A program made the translations under genes and the position numbers. Under the pieces are notes generated by a model. It saw nothing but the letters and a program-made list of their open reading frames with translations, was not told the origin of the DNA and made no database searches. This document shows positions 1 through 8,158 of a stretch of 24,466 nucleotides of DNA, piece by piece; position 1 is the first letter of the stretch, and each line of letters opens with the position of its first letter. The DNA is taken from the NCBI GenBank assembly GCA_037968515.1, contig JBBKVQ010000098.1, positions 1 to 24,466 of the forward strand, given 5' to 3'. The stretch comes from JBFFMO01 sp037968515 (lineage in GTDB: Bacteria; Myxococcota_A; Bradymonadia; Bradymonadales; Bradymonadaceae).

Positions 1-41
1 TCAAAACGGTCGCCATGACCAACTATCGCGACTTTTTCCAT
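1..41 (-). CDS. N-terminus of an unidentified protein (partial, runs off the window)
   Basis: An ATG at 41-39 opens a frame reading MEKVAIVGHGDRF to the edge of the window. It lies 9 bases after the stop of the PlsB-like gene, and a TAAGGGC Shine-Dalgarno-like stretch overlaps that stop, so it is probably the next gene of the same transcript. The KVAIVGxG pattern would suit the first strand and loop of a Rossmann-type nucleotide-binding fold, but 13 residues are too few to name a family. Confidence 0.45.
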   Translation of the reverse strand, partial: MEKVAIVGHGDRF

Positions 42-50
42 GTTACGCCC

Positions 51-1709
51 TTAAACTTTTGCGCGTGCGAGGATATCCCGCGCATCGAGGCCAAATGGCC
101 GTAAGCGATTGCCGTAAAAGAGTAGCAAATCCACCTTATTAATCCTTACCCCTGACGGCACGTATTCGATCGCTGCTGGAATATGGAACATCGTCAGGCT
201 GCGGACACCTTGGTCCATGATTTGATCGATGTTTCCCGCGGCAACTGCCCCAGACAATTGCAGCTTATCCAAACGACCCAGTCCGCGGATATCACTGACT
301 GCCTCGGCGATCGTAGACCGTAATTCGTGCCACGGGATCGTCTCCTCGAAGTTGAGTCTCACCAGCTGGTAAATATCGAGGTTAGGGAATCGATTGGCCA
401 GCAACTCGAACAGTGCGTAAGCCACCACAGCCGAACTCAAAATCACGGTATTTCGCTTGAATTCGTCCGCGATCCGGGTCCCCGCAAATCGGGTGTACTC
501 TCGGTCCCGCGCCGGATCCTCGACAATTTCCCCAGTTTTGACCGAACGAACGAACTCGACAGGATCGACTCGACGACCCCGTGCATCATATGACTCACCG
601 TCGTCCTCGACGCGATTGCCGAAGACATCATGGGGTTGGCCAAAGCGGATTACAGTCGACGCGTCCATCCGAACGGTGTTCAGCACGAAGCGAATCACGG
701 TTGATATCTGATTGAATTCGTCGTTTTCAAGGAAATAGCGGGCGCCGCCTTCCCGGCGCAGATGCTCACGAATCAAGCTCTCGGCTTCCAGAACCAGGTT
801 ATAGTTCAGGGTCACTGGGACAATGTAGATCGGACGGTATTTGTGCGCCTGGAGGGTATGGATCGATGCCGTAACTGCCGTGCCCAAAAGTCCAAGCTTC
901 AAGCGGTCTTCAACGACATTGGACCGGCAGCGGGTACCGCCTGGGAAAAACAGGCTGTGATATCCATTTTCGAGCAAAACCTGAGAGTAGTTTTTCAACA
1001 CATCTTTATAGAGGTCGTGTTTGATGCGTCGATCAACCTTGTACGCGCCAAGGTTGTGCATGAAAAAACCGGTCAACGGATTGGCGAAGAGATTCTTACC
1101 CGCACCGTAGGTCACCGGAGGAAGCCCTACTTGCTCAAGTGCCCAGCCCAAAAGGATCGAATCCATATTTGAGCTGTGAGTGGGGACCACGACCAACGTG
1201 CCAGTTTTGGCCAATCGACGAAGCTGATCCACCGGGCCCTGAACTTCGACACGTTCCTCAAGATCGCGAACGTGTTTAACAGTGTCCGCAAGATCCTGGG
1301 CACCTGGAAGATGACGAACGTCTTGGGTCTTGAACAGAAAACTCAGGCCGACAGGAAGCACGCCAGAAGCAAATTTGAACACTCTTGGCTCAAACCGGCC
1401 TGCCGTATCATCTGTATAGGATTCAACGAGTCCTCGAAGCATCTCGCGCTTTTCGTCCTCGGACATCTCGCTAAGACTTCGTGCCGCGGATTTCCACCAT
1501 TCTCGAGGACGAATCTCGTCCTCGGGGCCAGTCTCGAGCCTCAAACGCTCAAGTTCTTGGAACGCGGTCTCGTTGAGAACATACTCAAGCGCGTGCGACG
1601 ACGAGGTCCGCGAACGACTCAGATAGTCGGCGAAAACACGACGTGTGACCTCTGAAACCAGATGAGGTCGCTCGGTATTGAATCGGAAAAGAGGGGCGTC
1701 TTTCTTCAT
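51..1709 (-). CDS. PlsB-like glycerol-3-phosphate / lysophosphatidate acyltransferase family protein
   Basis: This 552-residue protein belongs to the PlsB/PlsC acyltransferase fold, which transfers fatty acyl groups to glycerol-3-phosphate or lysophospholipid at the inner membrane. The sequence shows the HX4D catalytic motif (HSSNMD, H178 and D183), a block II-like GAYKVDRR near 221-228 and a block III-like FPGGTR near 255-260. It is shorter than E. coli PlsB (about 800 residues) and longer than PlsC, so the exact acceptor is uncertain. I chose the ATG at 1709 (MKKDAPLF) because a longer open frame would run through a hairpin leader, the terminator and part of the tRNA. The Shine-Dalgarno is poor and sits by a hairpin. 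A further gene starts 9 bases downstream. Confidence 0.85.
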   Translation of the reverse strand: MKKDAPLFRFNTERPHLVSEVTRRVFADYLSRSRTSSSHALEYVLNETAFQELERLRLETGPEDEIRPREWWKSAARSLSEMSEDEKREMLRGLVESYTDDTAGRFEPRVFKFASGVLPVGLSFLFKTQDVRHLPGAQDLADTVKHVRDLEERVEVQGPVDQLRRLAKTGTLVVVPTHSSNMDSILLGWALEQVGLPPVTYGAGKNLFANPLTGFFMHNLGAYKVDRRIKHDLYKDVLKNYSQVLLENGYHSLFFPGGTRCRSNVVEDRLKLGLLGTAVTASIHTLQAHKYRPIYIVPVTLNYNLVLEAESLIREHLRREGGARYFLENDEFNQISTVIRFVLNTVRMDASTVIRFGQPHDVFGNRVEDDGESYDARGRRVDPVEFVRSVKTGEIVEDPARDREYTRFAGTRIADEFKRNTVILSSAVVAYALFELLANRFPNLDIYQLVRLNFEETIPWHELRSTIAEAVSDIRGLGRLDKLQLSGAVAAGNIDQIMDQGVRSLTMFHIPAAIEYVPSGVRINKVDLLLFYGNRLRPFGLDARDILARAKV

Positions 1710-1712
1710 GAA

Positions 1713-1753
1713 AATCTGTGTTTCTTGAGTGGACTCAAAACCTAACACAGATT
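1713..1753 (-). promoter_or_regulatory. Nested inverted repeat (structured 5' leader) of the acyltransferase gene
   Basis: Arms AATCTGTGTT (1713-1722) and AACACAGATT (1744-1753) are perfectly complementary over 10 bp. Between them TTGAGT (1725-1730) and ACTCAA (1733-1738) form a second hairpin. The structure ends 3 bases before the acyltransferase start at 1709 and begins shortly after the tRNA terminator. In RNA it would occupy most of the leader and the usual ribosome-binding region. A role in translation control or as a protein site is inference. Confidence 0.5.
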
Positions 1754-1755
1754 CC

Positions 1756-1790
1756 AAAAAAAAAACCGACCCTTGCGGGTCGGTTTTTCT
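1756..1790 (-). terminator. Intrinsic terminator of tRNA-Pro
   Basis: Read on the minus strand, ACCGACCC and GGGTCGGT form an 8-bp stem around a GCAA loop, followed by an unbroken T run (1756-1764 on plus as A). It begins about 14 bases after the tRNA 3' end. The other side is also T-rich on plus, so the site could work in both directions. It implies the acyltransferase gene depends on readthrough or on a promoter in the short remaining gap. Confidence 0.85.
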
Positions 1791-1797
1791 TTTTTGA

Positions 1798-1871
1798 TCG
1801 GGGTGGCCGGATTCGAACCGACGACATCCTGCACCCAAAACAGGCGCGCTACCAGGCTGCGCTACACCCCG
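1798..1871 (-). tRNA. tRNA-Pro (anticodon UGG)
   Basis: The 74-base minus-strand sequence folds as a complete cloverleaf: acceptor CGGGGTG with CACCCCG, D-stem GCGC with GCGC, anticodon stem CCTGT with GCAGG around the loop TTTGGGT, and a T-arm containing GGTTCGAATCC. The anticodon at positions 34-36 is TGG, reading proline CCA and CCG-type codons. The discriminator is A. The 3' CCA is not encoded, so it must be added after transcription. Confidence 0.95.
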
Positions 1872-1880
1872 TCAGCGGCC

Positions 1881-1909
1881 CTTCTAAACGATATTCGCAA
1901 GGTGTTCAA
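1881..1909 (-). promoter_or_regulatory. Putative sigma-70-type promoter of tRNA-Pro
   Basis: On the minus strand TTGAAC (1909-1904) and TAGAAG (1886-1881) are separated by 17 bases. The predicted transcription start, about 7 bases on, falls within a few bases of the mature tRNA 5' end at 1871. The boxes are imperfect, so the assignment rests mainly on spacing and position. Confidence 0.45.
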
Positions 1910-1979
1910 TTGGATTTTTTCATTTTTGCCCAATAAAAATTCTTGGCGACCACTAAATGAGGCCCAACCCAGTGATTCA

Positions 1980-2008
1980 TTGAAGTTTAGCGGCATAGAT
2001 AGAATAAT
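1980..2008 (+). promoter_or_regulatory. Putative sigma-70-type promoter of the metzincin lipoprotein gene
   Basis: TTGAAG (1980-1985) and AATAAT (2003-2008) are separated by 17 bases. They lie about 50 bases before the ATG at 2056, in the 184-base gap between the divergent tRNA gene and the metzincin lipoprotein gene. The rest of the gap (1910-1979) is AT-rich with nothing else recognisable. Confidence 0.45.
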
Positions 2009-2055
2009 GCGGCCGCTGCGAGCGTCCTACAGACACTCGGCTCGCAAGGAGCACT

Positions 2056-4020
2056 ATGCGTTTGGTTCATTACATCATCCTTTCCGCTCTCCTGTTAACA
2101 GGGTGTGAGGAAATTACGGCTTTCATCGACTCGATCTCTGATGGAGCGCCATGTGTCACCAACGCATCGTGTGTGGGCGGAAAATGCCTCACAGAGGACC
2201 TCGGTTTTACCGGTGGGTATTGCACAACACTGTCTTGTGAAACCAACGGGTGCTCAGGTTGGGGCAGCGAGTGTTTTCGTACCGAACTCGCTGGAGCCAA
2301 CGTCACCGCTTGTTACGAGCTGTGTAATTACGACGGAACCTGCGATCGGGCCTCGGAAGGCTACGTGTGCGTTCAGTTGGATGACGCGGCGGTTTGTCTG
2401 ACTCCGGGCGCCTCGAACGCACCTGTTCAAGGTGCGACCGGCTCGGGATGCGCCTCCAATACGCAATGTAATGGCGACAACGCCACGTGCCTGACTTCGT
2501 TCTTTGGCGGGTACTGTTCGCAGCTCGACTGCACGACCGAGGCTGACTGCCTTGGAGGAAACCCGTGTATTTTGCTGAACCCAGACGCAGACGCTGCCGA
2601 CCAAAAAAGGGCGTGTCTACAGGGATGTAGCCCCGCAGCTGATACGTGCCGGTACAACTACTCGTGTCAAAACTTCGATGGGAAGGACGTTTGCCTCGAA
2701 GGCGCAGCCGAAGCCCCCCGAAATCCAGATGGGGTTGATGATGGGCAAGCTTGTGTGGCGGGTCTGAACTGCAAAGGCAACACCTGCATCCGCGAAAACA
2801 CTGAAGAAAGCGGCGACGTTTCGTTTCCGGGCGGATATTGCACCACCCGTGACTGTGCGGACGATACCTACTGCAATGGTGAGAGCATCTGTGTGGCGCG
2901 TTCGAGGTCAACGACCTGCCTGAAGACCTGCACGGCGACAACAGATTGTCGTGCCGGCTATGAATGCCGCGATGTTCCCGAAGGCAAAGTATGCGACTCG
3001 ACCGTCGAGGCCGTGGCCCCTGCGGCGACCGGTGGCGCTTTCGACGTGATCTGTGGGCCAGATAAGAACATCAAATTCACCATGCCAACTGGCACGATCG
3101 GTTTCTATATCGCGCCGTTCGCCCCGGGCGGCGAGAAGGTCACACCAACCAAGCTCACCTATCCCAATGGCAGCACCCTCGACATCATCAACGATTACGA
3201 CTTCCTAGCGATCAACCCTGAGATCCTGGGAAGCCTCGCGCCGCTCCTGTTTCCGGCTTCGGATTCTGCAGCATTCAGGAACGCCTTCGGGGCTGGAGAC
3301 TACACGCTAACCGTGAGCACCCAGGCGAGCGAGCTTTGTTACTACGTGATCCCAAAGACGGCACCGGGCACGAAGCTCGCCGTAAATCTCTATTTTGTCG
3401 GAACCTCGGTGAATGCCAGCGCCGCAAAGACCAACGCCAATGTTAAGCAAGTGGTCGATATCGTGAAGCGTATCTATTCGAGCATGGGTATCACTGCCAG
3501 TGTCGCGAACTACTTCGACACGTCAGCCGATATTACGTCGCAGTACTCCATTATTCGGGACTTTAACGATGTCTATAATTTGGTGGCCTCCAGCCAGTCA
3601 CCAGGCCCAACTGCTGCTGAGAGTCTGTCGGTGAATGTTTTCCTCATTCAGGACTTCAACATCTCCGAGGCCCCCGGCCTGCTGGGCGTATCGACGGGTA
3701 TTCCGGGTATGGCGGGACTTCATGGGAACTCTGGAGCCGGACTTGTGTTCAGCTCGGCCAGCCTTGGTAGCGACAACACACAATTGGGCCAAACCATGGC
3801 GCACGAAATTGGACATTTCCTGGGGCTGCGACACACGACCGAGCATTATGGCTCGGCGCACGACCCGATCTCGGACACCCCGGAATGCTTGGCACCCGAC
3901 CTCGCCTTCCTCTGCGGTGACGCCACGAACTTCATGTTTGCCTACGCCCTCGGTGGCGACCAATCTAAAACCACCGCAGGCCAGGCGTTCGTTGTGAAAC
4001 GAAGCCCCCTCGTGCAGTGA
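2056..4020 (+). CDS. Cys-rich lipoprotein with a C-terminal metzincin (pappalysin/M43-like) protease domain
   Basis: A 654-residue surface or outer-membrane lipoprotein. The signal peptide ends in LLTGC, placing the lipid on C17. Residues 33-114, 132-213 and 233-313 form three tandem modules, each with 12 cysteines and a GGYC core, so six disulfides per module are likely. A linker and uncharacterised region (about 320-570) leads to the zinc motif HEIGHFLGLRH (H583, E584, H587, H593) and a Met-turn NFM near M627. The downstream DTPEC and NFMFAY resemble peptidase family M43, though M10/M12-type metzincins are not excluded. All catalytic residues are present, so it should be active. AAGGAG lies 5 bases before the ATG. 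A HEAT-like gene overlaps or abuts its stop, suggesting an operon. Confidence 0.85.
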   Translation: MRLVHYIILSALLLTGCEEITAFIDSISDGAPCVTNASCVGGKCLTEDLGFTGGYCTTLSCETNGCSGWGSECFRTELAGANVTACYELCNYDGTCDRASEGYVCVQLDDAAVCLTPGASNAPVQGATGSGCASNTQCNGDNATCLTSFFGGYCSQLDCTTEADCLGGNPCILLNPDADAADQKRACLQGCSPAADTCRYNYSCQNFDGKDVCLEGAAEAPRNPDGVDDGQACVAGLNCKGNTCIRENTEESGDVSFPGGYCTTRDCADDTYCNGESICVARSRSTTCLKTCTATTDCRAGYECRDVPEGKVCDSTVEAVAPAATGGAFDVICGPDKNIKFTMPTGTIGFYIAPFAPGGEKVTPTKLTYPNGSTLDIINDYDFLAINPEILGSLAPLLFPASDSAAFRNAFGAGDYTLTVSTQASELCYYVIPKTAPGTKLAVNLYFVGTSVNASAAKTNANVKQVVDIVKRIYSSMGITASVANYFDTSADITSQYSIIRDFNDVYNLVASSQSPGPTAAESLSVNVFLIQDFNISEAPGLLGVSTGIPGMAGLHGNSGAGLVFSSASLGSDNTQLGQTMAHEIGHFLGLRHTTEHYGSAHDPISDTPECLAPDLAFLCGDATNFMFAYALGGDQSKTTAGQAFVVKRSPLVQ

Positions 4021-4028
4021 GAAATATC

Positions 4029-4652
4029 ATGCGAATCAAACACATCCTTGTCATTCTCCCGCTCGCCTTGTTCCCCCTGTTTGCTTCAGCTCAGGTGGCA
4101 GGAGATCTGCCGGTTGGGACGAAGGGGCCGACGACCACCACACCGGAGAGTCCCAAACAAACGCCAAGGGAGCGCGTCAGGTTCTTGCTGAGCGCCTATC
4201 ATTTGTTTCCGACGCAGGAGCAATTCGCTACCGCCGGCAGCGACGCGGAGGTCTCTGAGATCCTTCGGGAGATCACCCAAGACCCCGATATGATGCCCTC
4301 GTTTCGCTTGAGAGCCATGGACGCCTTAGCGTTGTTTGGCGACCCGTTGAGCCTCGCGCTACTTGAGCAAACGATCTCGACGGACACACAAGACCAACCT
4401 GAAAGCGAAAAAAACACGTTGAATCTGCTCCGACATCACGCCATCATGAGTTACGCCAAGTTAAAGAAAGAGGCCGCCCTTCCGATTTTGGAGGCACTTC
4501 TGAAGGGTGAAGACCTTCAACTGAAACTCACGTCGATTTCGGCGATTGGGAAGCATGGCGGGCTCGAGGGAGTTTCGAGACTGAAAACTCTTCGTAAGAA
4601 TGACCAACACCGCGCGGTTCAGCATGAAATCAGGAAGTTCATACAGAATTGA
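4029..4652 (+). CDS. Exported HEAT-repeat-like protein
   Basis: A 207-residue protein with a signal peptide (MRIKHILVILPLALFPLFAS, cleavage probably after ASA) and then helical repeats. The stretches around SFRLRAMDALALFGD, LRHHAIMSYAKL and LKLTSISAIGKHGG look like HEAT or PBS-lyase-type repeats, which usually act as protein-binding scaffolds. No catalytic motif is visible. A GTG at 4017 gives four more residues and a GTGA overlap with the metzincin stop. I prefer the ATG at 4029 because the signal peptide starts there, but neither has a good Shine-Dalgarno. Coupling to the protease gene suggests a shared periplasmic or envelope role; a direct partnership is inference. Confidence 0.7.
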   Translation: MRIKHILVILPLALFPLFASAQVAGDLPVGTKGPTTTTPESPKQTPRERVRFLLSAYHLFPTQEQFATAGSDAEVSEILREITQDPDMMPSFRLRAMDALALFGDPLSLALLEQTISTDTQDQPESEKNTLNLLRHHAIMSYAKLKKEAALPILEALLKGEDLQLKLTSISAIGKHGGLEGVSRLKTLRKNDQHRAVQHEIRKFIQN

Positions 4653-4743
4653 CTACAGTTTCGAGTTGGTCCGACAGATTTCAGGTTGCCCCGCGCCAAC
4701 CAGATGAACTAACCTTCATAATCTCTTTTTGTAGACAGGCTGG

Positions 4744-5679
4744 ATGGACGACAACGACTTTCCCCAAGACCATTCAGAACCTTCAGAGGCCACTCAAATT
4801 GTTGACTCGGCTACCCTGAGAAAGGTGCGCGATGAAATTGCGGCAAGAGATCAAGCCTATTTGATCGTGATTGCGGGGCCGCACTCGGGCAAAATGTTTA
4901 AGCTTGATCGCGCTGAAGTGTCGATCGGCAGATCGCCAAGCGCCGAGCTTCAACTGCAAGATGTGGGTATCTCACGAGCCCACACCCGTCTTTATCGCGT
5001 GGGTGGCGACTTCTTCATTGAAGACCTGCAGAGCGCCAATGGAACTTTCGTTGACGGCATCCGAGTGGTGACTGCGCAACAACTGAAGGATGGAGACAAG
5101 ATTGCGCTGGGCTCCAGCACTATCGTCAAGTTCACCTTCACCGACAAAGTCGAAGAGGCCTACCAGAAAAAAATGGTGGACGCCGCGCTTCGAGACGGCC
5201 TGACTCAGGCGTACAACAAGAAATACTTCACGAATCATATCCTGAGCGAGTTTTCCTACGCTCGGCGACACAGCACACACGTCGCACTGATCATGTTTGA
5301 TGTGGATCACTTCAAGCTGGTCAACGACAACTACGGCCATTTGGCCGGCGATTATGTTCTGGCAACGCTGGGTCGAATCTCGCTGCAAACCTTGCGAGCA
5401 GAAGACACATTTGCCCGATATGGCGGTGAAGAATTCGCCGTGATCAGTCGTGGCATCACGATGTATCAGGCATATCAGCTGGGCGAACGCATCCGCCGTG
5501 TGGTCGAAGAAACGGTCTTTGAGTACGACGGGAAAACGATTCCGATTCGAATCAGCGTGGGCGTCGCTAGCTATCCTGAGATCGAAGTCGAGACTCAGGA
5601 CGAGCTCATCGGTGCCGCCGATGCGGCGCTCTACCGAGCCAAACGAGGCGGTCGTAACCGCGTCGAGATGGGCCGCTAA
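4744..5679 (+). CDS. FHA-GGDEF diguanylate cyclase
   Basis: A 311-residue cytoplasmic signalling protein that should make cyclic di-GMP from two GTP. The N-terminal FHA domain (about 42-120) carries G62-R63-S64, S77-R78-A79-H80 and N99, the usual phospho-threonine-binding positions. The GGDEF domain (about 150-311) has FDVDHFKLVNDNYGH and the active-site GGEEF at 227-231. An RxxD I-site (R218 to D221) precedes it by five residues, so product inhibition is expected. There is no membrane segment. The Shine-Dalgarno is weak. The gap 4653-4743 upstream shows only a possible -10 (CATAAT at 4717-4722). Its stop overlaps that of the convergent PP2C gene in the bases CTAA. Binding a phosphorylated partner through FHA would link Ser/Thr phosphorylation to c-di-GMP. 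Confidence 0.92.
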   Translation: MDDNDFPQDHSEPSEATQIVDSATLRKVRDEIAARDQAYLIVIAGPHSGKMFKLDRAEVSIGRSPSAELQLQDVGISRAHTRLYRVGGDFFIEDLQSANGTFVDGIRVVTAQQLKDGDKIALGSSTIVKFTFTDKVEEAYQKKMVDAALRDGLTQAYNKKYFTNHILSEFSYARRHSTHVALIMFDVDHFKLVNDNYGHLAGDYVLATLGRISLQTLRAEDTFARYGGEEFAVISRGITMYQAYQLGERIRRVVEETVFEYDGKTIPIRISVGVASYPEIEVETQDELIGAADAALYRAKRGGRNRVEMGR

Positions 5680-7247
5680 TCCATCCTTACAACTAGGGCC
5701 GTCGCGTTATCACGCCCCATTAAGTCGACCGCGTTCTGAACGAGTGCCTCTGAAAGGTCTTGCGGGCTGTCGCGATGGATTTGCACGAGCGCTGAAATCC
5801 CAATCTCGTCGATTTCCCCGTGGGTTCCATCGCTGGTCAGGATGAACAAATCGCCGCGCTCGACCGTAAGTCCTCGCTCGGTCAGCGCCTCGCCCAGCAC
5901 CTCAGATTCGACCCCAAATCCATCTACGCGATCGTACTCGACCTCGGCAGACGTGCTGAGGAAACGCGAAATCGTACGTTGCGAGACGTCGTTTTTTAGC
6001 GCTTCTGCAGGGGTCAGCTCACCGAGTTCAATCAAGATGTTGGCCAGAGTGTGGTCATGGGTCAGCTGAATCAACACACCGTCGCGTATCAGGATGATGC
6101 GGGAATCACCGACATGGCAGATCCCTAGCTTGTTGCCGCAAACCACCATTCCGCTAAACGTGGTCCCGCCGCGATTATTATTGGGCCGGAGTTCACCCTC
6201 TACGGCCAGACGTTGGCCGACCACTTTAGCCACGGATTTGGCCAACTCTGGCGCCCATTTTTCGATATAAGCCGCACCGTAATGCGCCCATGCGCGGGCG
6301 AACGACTGAGTTGCAGTCTCGACCGCAACGCGACTGGCGCGCTCCCCATCTTGGATCCCGCCAATTCCGTCGGCCACGCAAAAGAAGCCCAACGACACCT
6401 TTCGCGAGCCACAAATTGAGTTCGCAACCAGATGACCGCAGGAGTCCTGATTATTCTTGCGAAACAGATAATTCCCAACCGTCGAGGCCGAACCCACGAC
6501 AAACGTGAGTGGCCGATCGAGCTCAACACGAATTTGCTCCAGGCCCTCTGCAAGGTCTCCTGTGTCGACGTAAGCCAGATCGCCGTAAGGAGACACACAT
6601 CCCGCCAGTAGCTGCGGCAGCCCTGGGAACAGAATCGGGGTGCCCTCCATCACGCTTTTGTCTTGAAGGATCGCGGCCATTTGATGGCCCCCTGGGTAGA
6701 GCTCCTGTGCGAACACCTCGTAGGCAAGTTCACCGATGATGCGCATATCTCTCCACGCCGCCTCAATCGCTGGTTTCCGCGTGAGGTGAAGTCGGCCCAG
6801 AGACATCAAAAAGAGCGAACCGTCTGCTGGGTTGAGCCAGATTTCTCGTCGTTTGACGCCCTGAAGCCAACCTCGCTCTTCGTGCAGCACTCCCATCATT
6901 GCGGTCAGGTTCTGAAGCCCCACTATGGCGCGTTGACGAGCAACGTTGAGCCAATCCTCATCCCGCAAGGGAGCCGACCCTGCCGGAGGGGCGGTGATCT
7001 CAAAGACAGTTTCGTCAGCGCCTTCAAAAGTCGCCAAAATACGGGGTAGACCGCTGGGTTCTAAATCCTGAAAAATCGTTTGCACGTCCCGAGCCCAGGC
7101 ATGGCTGCCGAGCCATAGATAGACCGTTTCGCCCGACTCTCTGTGTGCACGAAACGTCCAGGCTTCGTTGGCTTTTCCGCACAGCACGTCATCGATCAGC
7201 CAAACAGCAGACCCGATCTCAATCCTTGATCCCGCGCTCCAGGTCAT
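5676..7247 (-). CDS. Pseudokinase-like / PP2C-type Ser/Thr phosphatase fusion
   Basis: A 523-residue protein. The C-terminal half (about 255-523) is a PPM/PP2C phosphatase with all metal-binding landmarks: NNQD (D268), ADGIGG (D293), HVGDSR (D381), LTHDHT, TSDG (D473) and GRDNAT (D513). It should remove phosphate from Ser/Thr with Mn or Mg. The first 230 residues look like a decayed protein kinase: residues 126-153 align by eye with the catalytic loop to DFG stretch, but HRD reads QGV, the loop Asn is Ile and DFG reads SLG. DMRIIGELAYEVF (167-179) matches the kinase helix F pattern. Kinase catalysis is therefore not expected. GAGGAG lies 6 bases before the ATG, which overlaps the upstream FHA gene's stop as ATGA. 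The phosphatase call is firm; the pseudokinase reading is inference. Confidence 0.88.
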   Translation of the reverse strand: MTWSAGSRIEIGSAVWLIDDVLCGKANEAWTFRAHRESGETVYLWLGSHAWARDVQTIFQDLEPSGLPRILATFEGADETVFEITAPPAGSAPLRDEDWLNVARQRAIVGLQNLTAMMGVLHEERGWLQGVKRREIWLNPADGSLFLMSLGRLHLTRKPAIEAAWRDMRIIGELAYEVFAQELYPGGHQMAAILQDKSVMEGTPILFPGLPQLLAGCVSPYGDLAYVDTGDLAEGLEQIRVELDRPLTFVVGSASTVGNYLFRKNNQDSCGHLVANSICGSRKVSLGFFCVADGIGGIQDGERASRVAVETATQSFARAWAHYGAAYIEKWAPELAKSVAKVVGQRLAVEGELRPNNNRGGTTFSGMVVCGNKLGICHVGDSRIILIRDGVLIQLTHDHTLANILIELGELTPAEALKNDVSQRTISRFLSTSAEVEYDRVDGFGVESEVLGEALTERGLTVERGDLFILTSDGTHGEIDEIGISALVQIHRDSPQDLSEALVQNAVDLMGRDNATALVVRMD

Positions 7248-8158
7248 TGGGTCTCCTCTGCGCGTTTTCGGCGAGCGTGTTCCTCGCGCCAGTTCAAAAT
7301 CGCAGGAAGCTCCACGGTTCGCCGGTTTGTGCTCGCACGGATATTACTGGGATGATGAAAATGAAAGAGCACCGCACCCAGACCGATTTCATCGCCTGGC
7401 ATAAGTGGCGTCACGCCCGTGACCTCGATTCGGTTGACGTAAGTTCGTTGCCGAGGGCTCATCGGCAGAATGTACCAATCCTCATCCTCACACCAAAACT
7501 CGGCATGACGCAGTCCGATATGCTTGCGCTCCTCGTCTTTCAGTCCCGATAGATCCCAACTGGGTTGCCGATGCCCCGCTGCAAGCACTTCTGGAAATGT
7601 CCTTCCGATAACCGTGTGGGCATTTTTGTTAAGAACGTAGTTTGGGCCACAAACCGCACCCGCTCTCATCAGAAAGATGGAGGGCTCTTCGACTGCCAGC
7701 AGCAGGTCTTTTTGGCGGCCACGCCATGTCTCGAAATCAAGGTCCTTGACCTCGAATTCAAACGGGACGACTCCAAGACGAAGCACGTCGCCATCAATCA
7801 ATGGATAACGCTCTCGTGTGTCGCTCAGCAGGCGGTCGTTAATATAGGTGAAAGACGATGGTGAAAGTGGGCGGACAAACCATGTCTTTCCGTCACCCAG
7901 CGAAATGCGAGCGTGAGGGGCAGACACCTTATAGAGTTCGTGGTCGTCAAGACCCTCCATGAGCAAGTCAACGGGCCCGTGTTGAGGATGAAACCGCCCG
8001 ACGTAAACGTCCGGCCCGTGGATGTTGATCTGAAGCGGTTGGCCTTTGCGGTTGTAAACAAGACTCGCAAGTGCAGGCACGCGATGCGTCCCATCCAACT
8101 CCCGGTCTCGTTTTTCCGTCCATCCCCGAAGTACATCTAAATCAAAACGGTTCGTCAT
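7244..8158 (-). CDS. Tandem FHA-domain protein
   Basis: A 304-residue protein with two divergent forkhead-associated domains and no membrane segment. FHA1 (about 50-137) has G54-R55, S79 and H82, and N107. FHA2 (about 180-268) has G185-R186-T187, R217-H218 and N242. Such domains bind phospho-threonine peptides, so the protein is probably an adaptor or substrate in a Ser/Thr phosphorylation circuit. It overlaps the PP2C gene by ATGA, a strong sign of joint production. No clear Shine-Dalgarno precedes the ATG. A weak TAGGAT -10-like box lies at 8206-8201 upstream. Confidence 0.85.
   Translation of the reverse strand: MTNRFDLDVLRGWTEKRDRELDGTHRVPALASLVYNRKGQPLQINIHGPDVYVGRFHPQHGPVDLLMEGLDDHELYKVSAPHARISLGDGKTWFVRPLSPSSFTYINDRLLSDTRERYPLIDGDVLRLGVVPFEFEVKDLDFETWRGRQKDLLLAVEEPSIFLMRAGAVCGPNYVLNKNAHTVIGRTFPEVLAAGHRQPSWDLSGLKDEERKHIGLRHAEFWCEDEDWYILPMSPRQRTYVNRIEVTGVTPLMPGDEIGLGAVLFHFHHPSNIRASTNRRTVELPAILNWREEHARRKRAEETQ

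Noticed and set aside
762..1655. Two open frames of 136 and 159 codons opposite the acyltransferase
   Set aside because: The minus strand has the HX4D and FPGGTR motifs in frame. The plus frames show no family signature and no plausible start signals.
1943..1960. TTGGCG as a sigma-54 -24 element ahead of the metzincin gene
   Set aside because: The bases 12 positions further on are not GC, so the -12 element is missing.
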